Shown: one piece after another, positions 51,241 through 64,000 of the stretch
How positions within the stretch are numbered: the stretch's first letter is position 1
Layout of the letters: every line of letters starts with the position of its first letter
Notes under the pieces: generated by a model
The model's database searches: none
Seen by the model: the letters and a program-made list of their open reading frames with translations, nothing else
Told to the model about the DNA's origin: nothing
Made by a program: the position numbers and the translations under genes
From: Chrysoperla carnea
Lineage: Eukaryota; Arthropoda; Insecta; Neuroptera; Chrysopidae
Assembly: GCF_905475395.1 (NCBI RefSeq)
Contig: NC_058341.1
Span: 32,441,501 to 32,505,500, forward strand
Direction of reading: 5' to 3'
DNA: 64,000 nucleotides

Positions 51241-54200
51241 AAAAATATTCCTTTTACTTGCGTTACTAGTTTGGAATATTGAAATAACTAGTTCATACCA
51301 AAACTGAGTTACATTTTTTGTGAAAAAAATTGTATAATCACGTTATATATATTTTTGTGACTGCCAGACTATTAGCTGATATCATTTATTTCCACAAAAA
51401 GTTTCATATATAACTAGTAAAATTCCATCCTTTGAAGTGTTAATGAGTTAAAATATATCATTTTTACTGATCCCAATAAAAGTTTTTAAGATCCTGTTAA
51501 AAATTTTGAACTTTGAAACATAAGACAATTGGCAAAAAATTTACGAAAATGATTCATTAGATGTCATTTTTTGTTTTCACCAGATAACATTTTTGAACGA
51601 AATTCTTTAAAAATTTGATTTAATTAGTTAATTGAATTGTATATGTTACAGTAAAAGTAAATAATTCAGTTGAAATAATAATACACAACTTTTCCTACTT
51701 ATCTGTTGCTCTCCATCATAGCTAGGTCTCCTTAGTACCATAATAAAAAGGATCTTTACTTAATGTTAATACCAACATTAAGTATCCCATCGCAGTTAAA
51801 TTGTAGGCTCGTGATCCGATGTTAATAAGATGATTCGATGGGGTAAACTATAGTCATGTAAGATAAACGCAATAATTACAACTGTTTGGTTAATAAATTC
51901 ATAATTGCTCAGTAAACTATTTTTGCTATTTACTATTGATAAAATTGAGTATTTAATTACAAACCAATTATTCACTTTTAGCGTAACAAATTTATATTAT
52001 TTTAAATAATCTATACAATAAAAAAAAAAAAATAAATAAAAATAAAAAGTTGCAATTTGTATCAGTACTGACCAAAGTCAAAAAATATTAAGTTTTACTG
52101 CATAAACGAAATTAATTAGAGATGATATTATTTTAATATTTATATTATTTAAAATTTATGCTGCAATCAGTAAATATGCAAATATAATATATTAGTAGAA
52201 TTATTACTTTATTAGTTATTATAAATAATATTCATATTCTTAAGATAATTTTCAAATAGAGATATTTAATTTAAAATATACTTGAAATGAAAATTATCTT
52301 TTACATTTATTTCATAGGGAAAATTATAAATAGGGATGAGATTGTGTAGCTCTATTAATTATAGCTTAATAAAATAGCTCAACAAAAGAATAAACCATAG
52401 TTAAGGTTTTAATAAGGTTTTAATAGTGAATTCAGTAAAAGGTTGCTTATCATCTCTTGTTTCCAAGACCAAAACAGCGTAAAAGAAAAAATTGATAACT
52501 AAATAGGAGTGATTTGTATAAAACTGCATTTAGACCAATTGCCTATGCAATTGGTCTAACTGTTGAAACTATCATTTCAGCAAGTAATTTGACACCTAAA
52601 AGTAATTCATACCTAAAAATAATTAATTATGTTTCAAATTTAATGAAGTTTCAGTCAGTTGTTTTAATTAGTTGAATTTAAAGCTGTCTAATCTCAATAG
52701 AATGAATGAAATAAAAGATGATATACAAATAATTTTTATTGTAAAAATGTAAAAAAATTTATAAGTATCCATCGCACGTGTTGTGCGTATGAAAATCATT
52801 TGTACTGCATTAATTATTTCATATTTATTAATTAAATATTGATTGATTAATATTAATCACCAAATATTTTGCATCGGGATTTTATTTTATCCACACTATA
52901 CGTAATTGAAAGAACAAATGTAAAAAATTTCTTACCTAACGGTGATTAAATTTCACTTATTTATAAAACACTTTAAAACACATATAATCAAGCTTTAGAT
53001 AACGACTACTATAGTCATAGCAAGTTTTTTTCAAATTGTTCATAAAAGCTTTTTTTCAACAAATGCTCAATTTTTTGTAACTAATGTTCGAAATGACGAC
53101 ACGAGAGGCAAAAATTATTGACAATAACATATGACTGATGCATGCTTTTTAGATAGTTTTTACTGAACCGGATAGATATACAAATTAACAATTGTAATAA
53201 ATTGTATAAAAGCTTGTACCAAATAAATAATGACTTTTTGTATTTTGACCTTACATACTTTATCACTTCCGGAAATTTTATTTATAATTGATGAACAATC
53301 TATAGTATAAGTATAAAAGTGATACATATCGGAAAATTTTCATTATCTAGTAATATCTAGTTTGTATTGATAGAAATGAAAAATCAAGTTAGTGACCCAA
53401 ATCAAATGAAATTTACGAATAAGTAGAAATATCAAAACATGTGCCAGTTTAATTACACCTAAATATATAATTTTGATAATGTAATTTGTATGAAAATAGA
53501 ACGTATAATTACACCATACATTGGTTACAAAATTATTAATTAATTGGATACAAAAAACCTGAAAATATATTCAGATAATACTTTAAGCCACCTGTACCTA
53601 CAAAGTCATTTCTAAACAAAGATTTTGTCACATAATTTTAAACCAACGTTTTCCAGTTTTATTCCAATAAATTGTATTTTAAAACCTGATTTTTACTATC
53701 CAAGCGAGAATTTCTGATGTTCCTTTATCAAATTTCATGATGTACCTCTCATTTTCAAGCTGGGTAATGAAGAAGAAAGACTCGCGGTCTAAAAATGTAC
53801 TGCTTAAAAAAAAGCTAGAGAAATAGTATTTAGATTTAATTCTGTTTATTATGTAATTTTTATATCATAATTGTAATAAAAATGCCTATAAATAAAAAGG
53901 AAGTAAATTTTTGTATCACTAATATAATATTTCTCAAGCTCGTTTATACTCACAAGTACCACGCTGCGGAATATTGCACCGGTAATAATTAGACCTAATA
54001 ATAGTTTAATTTAGTTGAATGCTAAACAATTTAGTGTTTTCAGATATGAGGATTCAGCATGGGACCATTCCAGAAATGTTATTTGTTTTTAATTATATTA
54101 TACAAAGAATCAAGATTTATCAAGATAGAAATTTAGTCAGTGAATTTTGAAATTAAATCCGATTAGAAGAATATGATGAAGTTTAATAAAATTAAAACAA

Positions 54201-55320
54201 ATAAACGCTTTTTGCCATAATGTAGTTTTTCCCCATCCTTTAGAGTTAAGTGAAAATTAGGATTAAGTTGTTCGTAAGTGAAAAATAAAGGTTACAATAT
54301 AATATAACTAAATCTTTTATCTATGGGTTACAAAAATGCGTTTAAAGTAAAATTTTACTTCAAGTAGGTACTTCATCTACATCATTTAAAAAGGTCGTTG
54401 AGCAAAATTATTATGAAAAAATGTATTATTAATTGTGAGAACTATTAACTGATTATTGATAATGGTATTTTACATTCATTTTTCTGCAATGAATGTTTCA
54501 AAATTGCACGGCTTTATTTTCGGTTTGTTTCCTCTAACTCAAAGAAGTAACAAAAAGTGCATAGAAACATAAAAGTTCGAAAATAATTTAGTGCTGAGCT
54601 CTTAGATCAAAAATATTTTTTTCACAATTTCTTTTACATATTAGAAAGACATTATCACTTTATACGTAACATGAATATGTGATTTCAGTTTCGTTTATGA
54701 ATCAGAATTCAACTCTTTTGGCGTGATTTTAAAAAAAGGAAAATTATGCAACTGTATATATACCCGTATGATGAATAAGTTACCTCGATAATATTGAACG
54801 TAACATTATCAGAGTATTTTAAGTTTTCCAATAAAATTTAAAATTCGCTTCAATTCCAGGACCAATTTTTATAAATAATAGTGGTTGTTTCCAACCAAAT
54901 CAGCGACGAATAACATATCTCATCAGAATATTACGATTAAATATTTCATTTTGATGATGCCTATGTTCTAGTAGAAATACGTATTTATAAAACAAACAAT
55001 TTATTGTTATCTATGATGATACGAAACGGGCAATTTTGGTAAATATAATGACGAATACTTTAATAACAAAACGAAATGTACGATCATAGAATTTTTGATT
55101 ATCCAAATATGTTTAATATTACGTCAGATAATATATACAAATTGCGAACAATATAATTGGATATTTTGATAAATTCAATTCTTAAACTAAATTTGTCATT
55201 TTATCAGTCATAAAAAATTTCCATACTAATGAAAGTTAAGGTCATTAATAGCGCGATCGGTTTTTTTATCATATTTGTACGTACGTAAATAAACTATCAC
55301 ATTGGTCATAACTCAGTTAA
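51241..55320. other. AT-rich stretch without a recognisable gene
   Basis: A perfect hairpin lies at 52531-52558 (arms 'tagaccaattgc', 4-base loop). The minus frame 53081-53266 is not supported. Nothing else is assigned. Confidence 0.5.
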
Positions 55321-55324
55321 TCGG

Positions 55325-55865
55325 TCGGAACATTTTTATACCATGTATAAATGAAATGTATCAAGGTATAGTAAGTTTAGTCCTAAGTTTATAACGCTTA
55401 AAAATATTGATACCACCTTCAAAATTTGGATATAGGTATGTTCATAAAATCACCTAATTAGTCAATTTCCGGTTGTCCGTCCGTCATTCTGTCTGTCTAT
55501 CTGTGGCAATCAAACTGAAAATATAGCGTGCTCAACACGTAAACCGTGAGGCATATTTCGCAAAGGAGCAATATAGGTAAATTCTGTCTTGTAAACCGTT
55601 AGTGATAGAACTAAAGTTTAAATATAAAAATGTTTTTCGTAAACATCATTGTTCATCTGGGAGAGCGCAAACTTTCGAGTAAACAATATTAGAATATTAT
55701 ACGTGTATTGTATACATTTATTGTATGTATGTATGATTATTAATATTTCCTCCGAAGAAGTGGACATGATGTAAAAAGCAAACGATTTCAGTATTCACAC
55801 TGTCTATACATGGTATTTCAACAATTAATTCAGTCAATTGTTTGTTTTCACTTGTTATAATGCAA
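55325..55865 (-). repeat. Second full-length copy of the ~540 bp dispersed repeat
   Basis: In reverse complement it matches 29247-29790 from end to end, including 'tatttttaagcgtt', the GGAC run (here 'gtccgtccgtc' on the plus strand at about 55475) and 'ttgttgaaataccatg'. Neither copy carries a protein frame. Confidence 0.7.
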
Positions 55866-56600
55866 ATAAATATAGTGTGTAATTATATTGTTCTGCGTAA
55901 ACTTGACACGCCTCTGTTGCACGAATTAGTGATGCCGCAAGATATGAGAGAAACGGGACGATAGGAAGAATTCTGATGTTTTATAATTGTGGTGGATAGA
56001 CGATAAATTTTCTTCAGGCATACGATATATTCTCCAAATTGTTTTAATTTTCAATCTTTGGAAATATGCTATTCGACAAACTTTATTAAAGTGTTAAGAA
56101 TTGATTTTTTACTTCGAAGTTTTGTAAACGAATAAGTCGATCAGATATTAAGAATTATTATTATAAAATAAGTACCAAAAAGATTTAAAAAAAGATGTAA
56201 ACTATAAAGATTTCTATAAAGATTTTAAACTATAGAAATCATTCAATGATAGAAACATAGCCAGACACCAACTTACTATAATATTTTATTGTATATTTTA
56301 AAGTTTAAAATCAGTATGGTTCAGAGATATGTAGAAAGTAATAGAATGTAGGCTCGTAATGAAGTAAAAATTCTATGACTCCTCTACCAGAAAGTAGATT
56401 GCGCTGCCATTTTGGGAAAAGTAGGTGGACTGATAAGTAGAAAAATGTAATGTTATTAAAAATAAAATTTTTACATTTCTGATTTCTGAATTTTTGTTGT
56501 TTACTTTTTCTGTTATTAACATTGACCTAACTAAAAACACGAAAATAAAATTGATGTGACACTCTGGCTTAAAAAGAAGAGCACCTCATTTTTAAAGCTA

Positions 56601-57047
56601 CCAAAGGACCTCGCTATATTAGATTGGAAAATGGTTTTCTGTGAAACTTTTTCAAACCACTCCCAAAATGTTCTTTGGATCGTTCTAGCCCAAAGATCGT
56701 ACAATCATAAAATTTTTTAAAGAATAGTTTTCGAGCTACCGGCTATTAAAGCTACACGTATACTATTAAATTATATAATTCTGTATACTTTTATTACGTT
56801 ATATTGTCTTGTTAGTTAGTGTGTTGTTACATTGTATCATTATTAACACTAGTAGTAGTCACATACTATAAATATAATATATGTGTGGCTTTAATTGCTC
56901 GAAGCTGTAAAACTACCCGTTTAAAAATTTTGTGTCCGTGAGAGCTTTTGATCAGAACGATCTGAAAAACATTTTGGTGCTGTTTCACAGAATTGTAAAA
57001 AAATTTTCACAGAAAGCCAATTTCCTATCTAATATTGCGGGGTTCGT
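56601..57047. mobile_element. Fold-back MITE-like element, probably TA-flanked
   Basis: The arms, about 56601-56765 and 56880-57047, are reverse complements ('tattagattggaaaatgg' against 'tattagataggaaattgg') and consist of the same unit as the cluster at 43454-44215. Outer ends read about 'ggacctcgc' and 'gaaccccgc'. TA lies on each side (56599-56600, 57048-57049), as expected for a TA target duplication, though the very ends are imprecise. Confidence 0.6.
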
Positions 57048-57970
57048 TACCCTTACCAATATTCTAAAAGGTAGGTAAAATATAATTTTCACTTTATTTA
57101 GAGCTCACGATATATGAACTGTAGGATTTGTTTAATAAATAAAGTTTGTTAATCATCAGAAAAAAAAAGACTGACGTGGCTTTGAGAAATTGTTCATTAA
57201 TAAAACTTGACCACACTGCATGTAAATGATAGTTAAAAGATTTCTAAAAATAAATTATTTCGTTTTTTCTGATATTTGTTTATTTTTATTTTTAAAAATA
57301 AATAAACAAAATATTAATTTAAAATATGCAAAATCTCGAATGTTCGTAGAGCTGGCACATTATTCAGTGAGTTGCATTCTATGAGTGTTTTAAATAGTTT
57401 TTAAAGTTATATATATAAAGTTACAATAGAATTGCTTAGACTTGAAAATTCTAAATAGCTTCCCGAAAAACAATGGCAAAAATATAATTTTTTATAAAAT
57501 TATCCCGTTTTTCAAGTATACATTTAATTTCTGTGAACAATTTTGTTCATCAAAGGAACAAAAAAAAAAAATTTGGAAGTTATTTTTAAGAAAGGCTGTA
57601 TCCAGTCTGAATTGTAGCTGACTTAAAGAGAATTAAGCACTTTTATTTTAAAACGCGATATAGATACATTTTATTTTATGCTATTCGATTATATCTGTCT
57701 GCTGTAGAATAAATTTAATTATTGCTTTGATGTGAGAATTATTTGTAAAAAAAGCTGTCGGTGAAAGGGGGGCTAACTTCACAATCACGAACTCTAATAT
57801 TGTCTGGAGGAGATAATTAAGGAATTTCAGTCGATATTTAAATTAAATGACAAATGATTAATAATTAAGTACGCAAAATTACACATTTTAAAGAAAATTT
57901 TGACTGATAACCTGAAGTAACAAACAGTAACAATTTTGACTGATAAGCTGAAAATTAAATAATGCTAATA

Positions 57971-58429
57971 GACTATAAGCCCATGCTACAATTTTTCGGG
58001 TGGAATGACCGACCCATCAAATATATGTAAAAGTAAGTTTAAGCACCATGGTGTCAGTTTTGCGCGGTACAGGAGAGTACAGGTGAGAATTAGATATCAC
58101 ACCCCTTATTGTCGCACTCATGTACCAGCAAATATGAATGGCGTTGCTGTATACTAACTCAGCATAAGTATATATGTCAAAGTTATTGCATTGATTTCTG
58201 TTCGGCATTTAAGTAACTCGCTTCGAATACTATTGCAGAGTTAGTATCCAGCAACGCCATACATATTTGCTGGTTCAGGGCTGAGACACGAAGGGGTGTG
58301 ACATTCAATTCTCACCTGTACTGAGGCAATGATGATTAAACTTATTTGTATATAGGATCATCTTTTTGAACATTATTCCTGGCCGTTCGAGTCATTTGAC
58401 CCGAAAAATTTTAGTATGGGCTTGTAGTC
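57971..58429. mobile_element. Inverted-repeat MITE-like element, TA-flanked
   Basis: Left end 'gactataagcccatgcta' pairs with right end 'tagtatgggcttgtagtc'. The arms run inward through 'ttgctg' and 'ggcgttgctg' blocks to about 58170 and 58230, making most of the 459 bp a long imperfect palindrome. TA flanks both ends (57969-57970 and 58430-58431). The minus frame at 58017-58208 is a by-product of the arm. Confidence 0.7.
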
Positions 58430-61400
58430 TATGAATGAAATTGGTATCATATATTCTAATAGGAATATTTTAACATAAAACTATTCGAAAGTTGTCTATT
58501 CACGTAGGAAAATTGTTCAGTAGTAAGAGGAGAATGATATTTTTGTACACGAATAAAACATAACACACCTATTCCTTCGTTTGTGATAACTTGTTGATAG
58601 AATAACTGAATTAAAAAGATTAAACGATGAAAGTTGAATCGAACATCAAATAAAAATACTATTTTAATAAAATTTAATAATATAGGTACATTTAATAGAA
58701 TTTTTTGTATTTTCGAAAAAAAAAATATTTTTTTCGGAATTTAATCTCTACAACTTATTTCTAAATTCGATTTCGAATGTAAGTGTATAAGCTATTAAAT
58801 TCTAATGAAACTTTTAAATGGGAAGCCTGGAACCAAATATAATTCTAAAAGCTCTATAATGTTTGAGTAGCTGCCGTAGTACACAAAAAGATGTACCTGA
58901 AAATCAAAATTTCCAAGTTTGTAACTTATACATGTGATAGTATATGAAAGCAATTTTGACGCCAAACATAAAAAACGGGACGTGTTAGAAAAATGTGTTT
59001 GCAATTTTCGTGATCAGCATGTTAAATTTGATAGAGAATAGCTTTAAAAAATTCCAATTGGGCACACAGTGTTATCTAACTATATGACAATTGAAGAAGG
59101 GAATCTCCAAACTTGGTATAAGTGAGATGCTGGATTCTAAGTCAATGAACTAACCCTTTTCTGTCTTCATTCTGTTTATTTTTTTAATAGAATAATATTT
59201 TCACGAGTTTTGGAAAAATAATTCGTACGTGATGTATTAAGCATTGTAATCATACCAAACAAGTCATAAGTAATGAAATTATTTTAAATTGAATAAATAT
59301 TTTTTTAAATTACGATCAGGTACAAGCGAATGATCTCTTGGTTTAATTCACAATTTCAAATTATTTTAATGTTCTGTCAGAAGTAACGTGTATCAGTATT
59401 AGCGCTGATACACGTTACAACCTAACATTAAATATACATATTATTTTTTAACGTATGTCTGTGCATGTATGCTCATACGTATAATATAGGCAACCATGTT
59501 CTATCGCTTTTATTTTTGCTACGCTATGGTGTTGTATCGTTAATTTTGTGTCGTTGTCTTGAATACTGAAATATAAGTTAAGAAATTTATGAATACAATC
59601 CCTAATCACGATCTTTGGGCCACCTATTTACCCACGACAAAATAGAATGTTGCCAAAAATATAATCGTCTGCTTGCCATTCATTGTCTACGATGTTAATC
59701 GAAACTAATAACAAGCAACTATAGAAATTTTTTTAATGATCTAAATTTCTCAATAGATCTAACAAAATTTTACCGTATATTTTCATATTTTTAAGGCGTG
59801 AATAAAGTTTTATACGATATAGTGTGATAACGCATTATTAACGTAAGCCTGCCATTTACAACTAATGCTATGCATGATGCACTTATCCCGCTTGTATCGT
59901 AAATAACCATTTATTAAGCATTTAAGCATACCAACAAACCCATAACGAATGTAATATGTAGCTCTTCTAAATTGACTTCAAGCTAAAACATTTGCTGTTT
60001 AACCTCATAGTAGGAGAAACATTTATCATATTTGGAAAGATATTTGAAGTGCTTTTTAATATGTTAATATAAATTAAAAGACTTGGTTAAAGATCGCGGG
60101 GGCTCATATTGGAGCCACACTGAGATTTATACAGAATAATAGGTACCTTTTCCCCAAAAACAAAGTATTTTTAAAAGTACAGTCCTTCCTCTCATGAAAC
60201 TTCAGGAAATTAGGTCATCGAAAATGTCATGTCACTGAAGAGACACCTCGTAAATGAAGAATTACACAAATTTACACGACACTTTCCTGAATATTTATTA
60301 TCGATATTGAGCTTAAAATTATAGGCTCTATACATTTTTAAACTTTGATAAACAAGATGAATTTTAACGAATTCAAATAATTTTCATCTAATAGTAAGCT
60401 ACTGAATCATGCAGGTAATTGTATACGTTAAAGTATATCTTTCAAAGGAATAAATTCATCTTGATGTCGATCAGAAGATGTAATGCAATTTTAAAAGAAT
60501 AATTTTTTGATATTTTGTATTTGAAATTCGAATAATTCTATCTCCGTAATACTGGAATAGAGCGGGTTAAGCGTGGGCAAGCGCGTTAAAGAATATTATG
60601 TGACTGTATTTGTTTTAAAGTTAGATTTGACAACATTGTGAGAGATGGCGCATGTTGAGGAGAGAGAAGAGTAGATGAATGATTTTAACGGTCTCGTTGC
60701 AATTTGTAAAATATACAAAAACGCAAAGTCTAATAATATCAACTACGAAACGCTCGATAAAAATATAAAACTAATATAATTTTCCATTAAAATTTTCTCG
60801 AACATCCGATATAATGTGTCTTTCATTTAAAAATATCTCAAAAACTACACGGTATTAAAGATCGGGAGACGATTACAAAAGGGTTTGAATCTGCTTGAAA
60901 TCTGAAAACATTTGCAGGGCCTCGTATTCGATTGTTAGAGATTTTTGTAATTCAAATGAAAAATATAGTGAAAATTGTTGTGGTCATTTGATTTTAATTT
61001 ATTTTCTACAACTTATTATAATAGCAGTTTCCAATTATCGATTTTTCTACCAAATAAGTTATAATACTACTACAATATTCGTACCTACCAAAACTTGACT
61101 TGAAACTTGAAATGGAATGAGACCTATTTTCAATTTTACTTATTACACGGAAATTCACTATTTGACATGATAAATGGATATATTTTAGCTTTTATTGCCG
61201 GGACTAGTATGTCAGTCAATCTACAATATATATATATAATATTTACAAATTATATGCTTTTTAGTTTTGAATCTATATGGATAATCATATAGGGGTGTTT
61301 GTTTAGGACATAAAAATTAGGACATTAAAAAATTTTTATTATGCGAAACTTGTTCAACATCTCTAATACACAGAATTAACTTTGTAATTAATTTATTTTA

Positions 61401-62010
61401 ACTACACATATTTGTTTTATATTTAAATGCTAATTATAATATCAGTGTTCTGTGAATAATGAGTGCTGTAAATTTGAATACATACTTACCATGTACTTTT
61501 TATGCAGAAAATGAAAAACACATAATAATATCGTTCATTTTCTGATATTTTGGAATGGATTTGTTGCTATGGTTTTGTTTTATTTCTTTACGTGTAATAC
61601 TAATTAAGAGCATGGTCTGTTATGTAATTAATTGGGTAAAAACAAAATGCTAAGCTAATTCTCTAGTCTATCGGTAGCTTCATTAAATTACTCTTTTTAT
61701 ATGATGGTTAAAGTATTTTTTAGATTATTGTCCTATAAATGAACCGGATCCCTAAACCTATAGTTCAAAGCACCAAAGACATTAAAAAGATGTCTCTTAT
61801 TTTAAATTTAATTTTTTTTTTTGAATAATTATTAAACAAAAATTAATTAATCATTTTTATCATGATAATTCAATTTAGATAAATAAAATCATTAAAATAA
61901 TTATTATAATTTGCAATAAAAATTAAGATACATTATTTTACAAAAAGTAAAAAGGTCAGACGAATCGTTTTTTATAATATTTAAAATTTTAAATTAGAAA
62001 AGGACGAAAT
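58430..62010. other. AT-rich stretch without a recognisable gene
   Basis: It contains a perfect hairpin at 59383-59418 (arms 'gtaacgtgtatcag', 8-base loop). Plus frames 60895-61098 and 61107-61292 are short and unsupported. Confidence 0.5.
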
Positions 62011-62012
62011 TA

Positions 62013-62479
62013 GGCCTTGGGACAACGAGGTATTATTAATGATGGTTAATACATACGATTTTTTCCAAAAAGGCTGTTTTTCAAATGAGCATGATGACGT
62101 CATATTTGAGTAATTGTTCTGAAAAAATACAACATAGAATTTGTCGGACACTATGACCACTTGATAACATTAATAACTATTTAACAATGACAAATTTTGT
62201 TCGACAAAAAAACTGTCCCGATGAGCTTGTATACAAAATCGAACATGCCGTACTTAAATATTTTTATTTTTTAATACGTAGGTACATGGTTTACTTTTGC
62301 TGAATTGTTTAATAATTATTAATGTTATCAAGTGGTCAAAGTGTCCAAGTGTTTTTTCTAAACGATAACTCAAATATGACATCATACTCATTTTAAAATG
62401 TAGCCTATTCGATAAAAATCGCGGAGTTTCAAGTATGTATTCATCATTTAAAAAAAAAAAACCGTGGTGTCCCACGGTC
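62013..62479. mobile_element. Inverted-repeat MITE-like element, TA-flanked
   Basis: The left end 'ggccttgggaca' is matched by the right end in reverse complement ('gaccgtgggaca'). Arms continue inward with 'aatgatgg.taatacatac', 'atgacgtcatatttgag' and 'ggacactatgaccacttgat' paired to their complements up to the centre near 62230. TA lies on each side (62011-62012, 62480-62481). No protein is encoded; the minus frame 62254-62475 lies within an arm. Confidence 0.7.
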
Positions 62480-62489
62480 TATAATTTTA

Positions 62490-64000
62490 TACAATGCAAA
62501 TTTGATTTTTTATAAAATAATTTAAAACGTAATTTGTGCGATTTGATATACTTAATATAAATGAAATAAATGTTCACGCATGTATTGTGAAATAAAAGTT
62601 TAATTTAACATTATTTTGATATATAAAAAAACATTTATCATTTGAATACAGGGTGGCTTCCCGTTAGCTATTGCTTTAGGAGAGCATTATGCTGGTGTTA
62701 AAGGGAATAAAATGAAGAGATGAATGTTCCTTTACGGCTTTTGAATCCCTTGTACTAACGATGCAGCACCTAATTACTTAATGCAAAACAGAGTCATTTA
62801 CCAAATTAAAATTTTGTTGGGAAAATCATTTAAGGTACCATGCGACAACCGTTTTTTTAAATAGAACTACGATAGAAGAACTTGGTTTTCGCAGGTGTTG
62901 AATAATTGTAGTTTGATATTAAGCAACCAATAATAGATGCAACCAAGAGTAATTTACAACAAAACTATTCAAATGTATGAATGAATTGTTTAATAAAAAA
63001 TAGCCCATTCTTTTAATGATCTAGTTATTCCATAGAAAGTAAAAATAACTATAGTTTATTCACCAAACATGGAGCTCTAGCTTCAACATAAAAACAAGTC
63101 AGTGGAAAAATGTAGGAAAAATTACTAACTTTTACTAAAACTAGCCTCATTATAAATTTTAGTTGAAACAGATAAACGGAGGAATAATGAAAAAGTTAAT
63201 ATGTTTTTTTAATATGCTTACACAGATTTTATTTCTAAGTTAACACAGGAGTATTTCCTACGTTAACATAGGAAATGCAGTACTAAACATAAAATTCGGT
63301 AATGCAACGTTAATCATTAGAACTATTAATAAGTTGATATAGTGGCAACAAACTAATTGTTTTATAATAATTTTTTCCAATATTTCATAGTGTTTTTTTA
63401 ATTTTACAAAGTAGATTTTCTTGCCATGTCACCCTAGCGAAATTCGGTCAAAGTACACAAAATTTTTAAAATCTTACTTGGGAATTATTACTATATTGAC
63501 ATAAAATACTTTTCTGTGCTTTGGTATTGAAAAATTTGTTACATGGGAAAAATATTATTTTTCCTTGCGGAAAATTCAATCAGTGTCAACTTTTATGCAG
63601 TCACCTTTAAAATGGTTTAAATTTAGTTTTGTTTTTGAATTTCCTTGTTTGAAAAGTAATATCAGTGTTGCATCATTATTCTTATAAAAATTTTGATTAA
63701 AAAAATTTGTCAAATACTAACATTTAACTATACATTCTACTATAATCCAAATAATAATAGGCACTTCGTCTTGAAACTAGGATGCGAATAATTATTTTTT
63801 AGAAAAAGTATAATTGAAAAGATCCATAAATTTTTGGAACTATGCTCCTTATCGGGTTTTTTATCTTTCCTTATGTTCCTTATCGTTTGGCGAATACTGA
63901 CCAACCAGTTTTTAGATTTAAAATCACCAATTTCGTACATTTTTTCGAGAAAGAGCACTAGTAATCGAAATTACCTCAACCGACCAACCCGAAAACAAGT
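62490..64000. other. AT-rich stretch without a recognisable gene
   Basis: I see no exon, RNA gene or paired repeat here; the minus frame 63740-63958 lacks any recognisable feature. Confidence 0.5.

Overview
The window is very AT-rich (mononucleotide runs, TA repeats) with split genes, introns mostly of 57-80 bp, GT-AG splice sites and polyadenylation-type signals. It is nuclear DNA of an animal, most probably an insect. The species cannot be named from the sequence.

Region 1, about 1.7-37.9 kb, is a tandem array of five complete paralogues, all on the minus strand. Each codes for a secreted-start, polytopic membrane protein of the 'nose resistant to fluoxetine' (NRF-6-like) acyltransferase-3 family. 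From the transcriptional 5' side the order is E (37943-31079), D (25602-20820), C (18964-13996), B (11880-6581) and A (5597-1684). I could reconstruct all 13 exons of all five genes with intact splice sites and no internal stop (668-681 codons). Exon lengths are identical between copies for most exons. In the membrane-domain exons, D resembles B and C resembles A, so the array looks like a duplicated two-gene module (D-C, B-A) beside a more diverged founder-like gene E. The first and last exons do not fully follow that pattern, which suggests exchange between copies. A to D share a compact upstream arrangement (TATA box, GATA-like site, TGACG element), so they may be expressed together. NRF-6-like proteins are known in worms and flies from gut and epidermal tissues and are linked to lipid or small-molecule handling; the substrate of these copies is unknown.

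Region 2, introns and spacers inside the array, holds fragments of dispersed repeats. One family, with a 'cggttcatccgttta' core, lies in introns of B, C and D and in the spacer between D and E. There is also a tRNA-like segment in intron 5 of gene B.

Region 3, about 38-64 kb, has no gene I can support. It is AT-rich sequence with at least six inverted-repeat (fold-back, MITE-like) structures, several apparently flanked by TA, copies of a roughly 540 bp dispersed repeat, two tRNA-like segments, short perfect hairpins, one isolated possible exon near 40.4 kb and one less AT-rich island near 50.9-51.2 kb.
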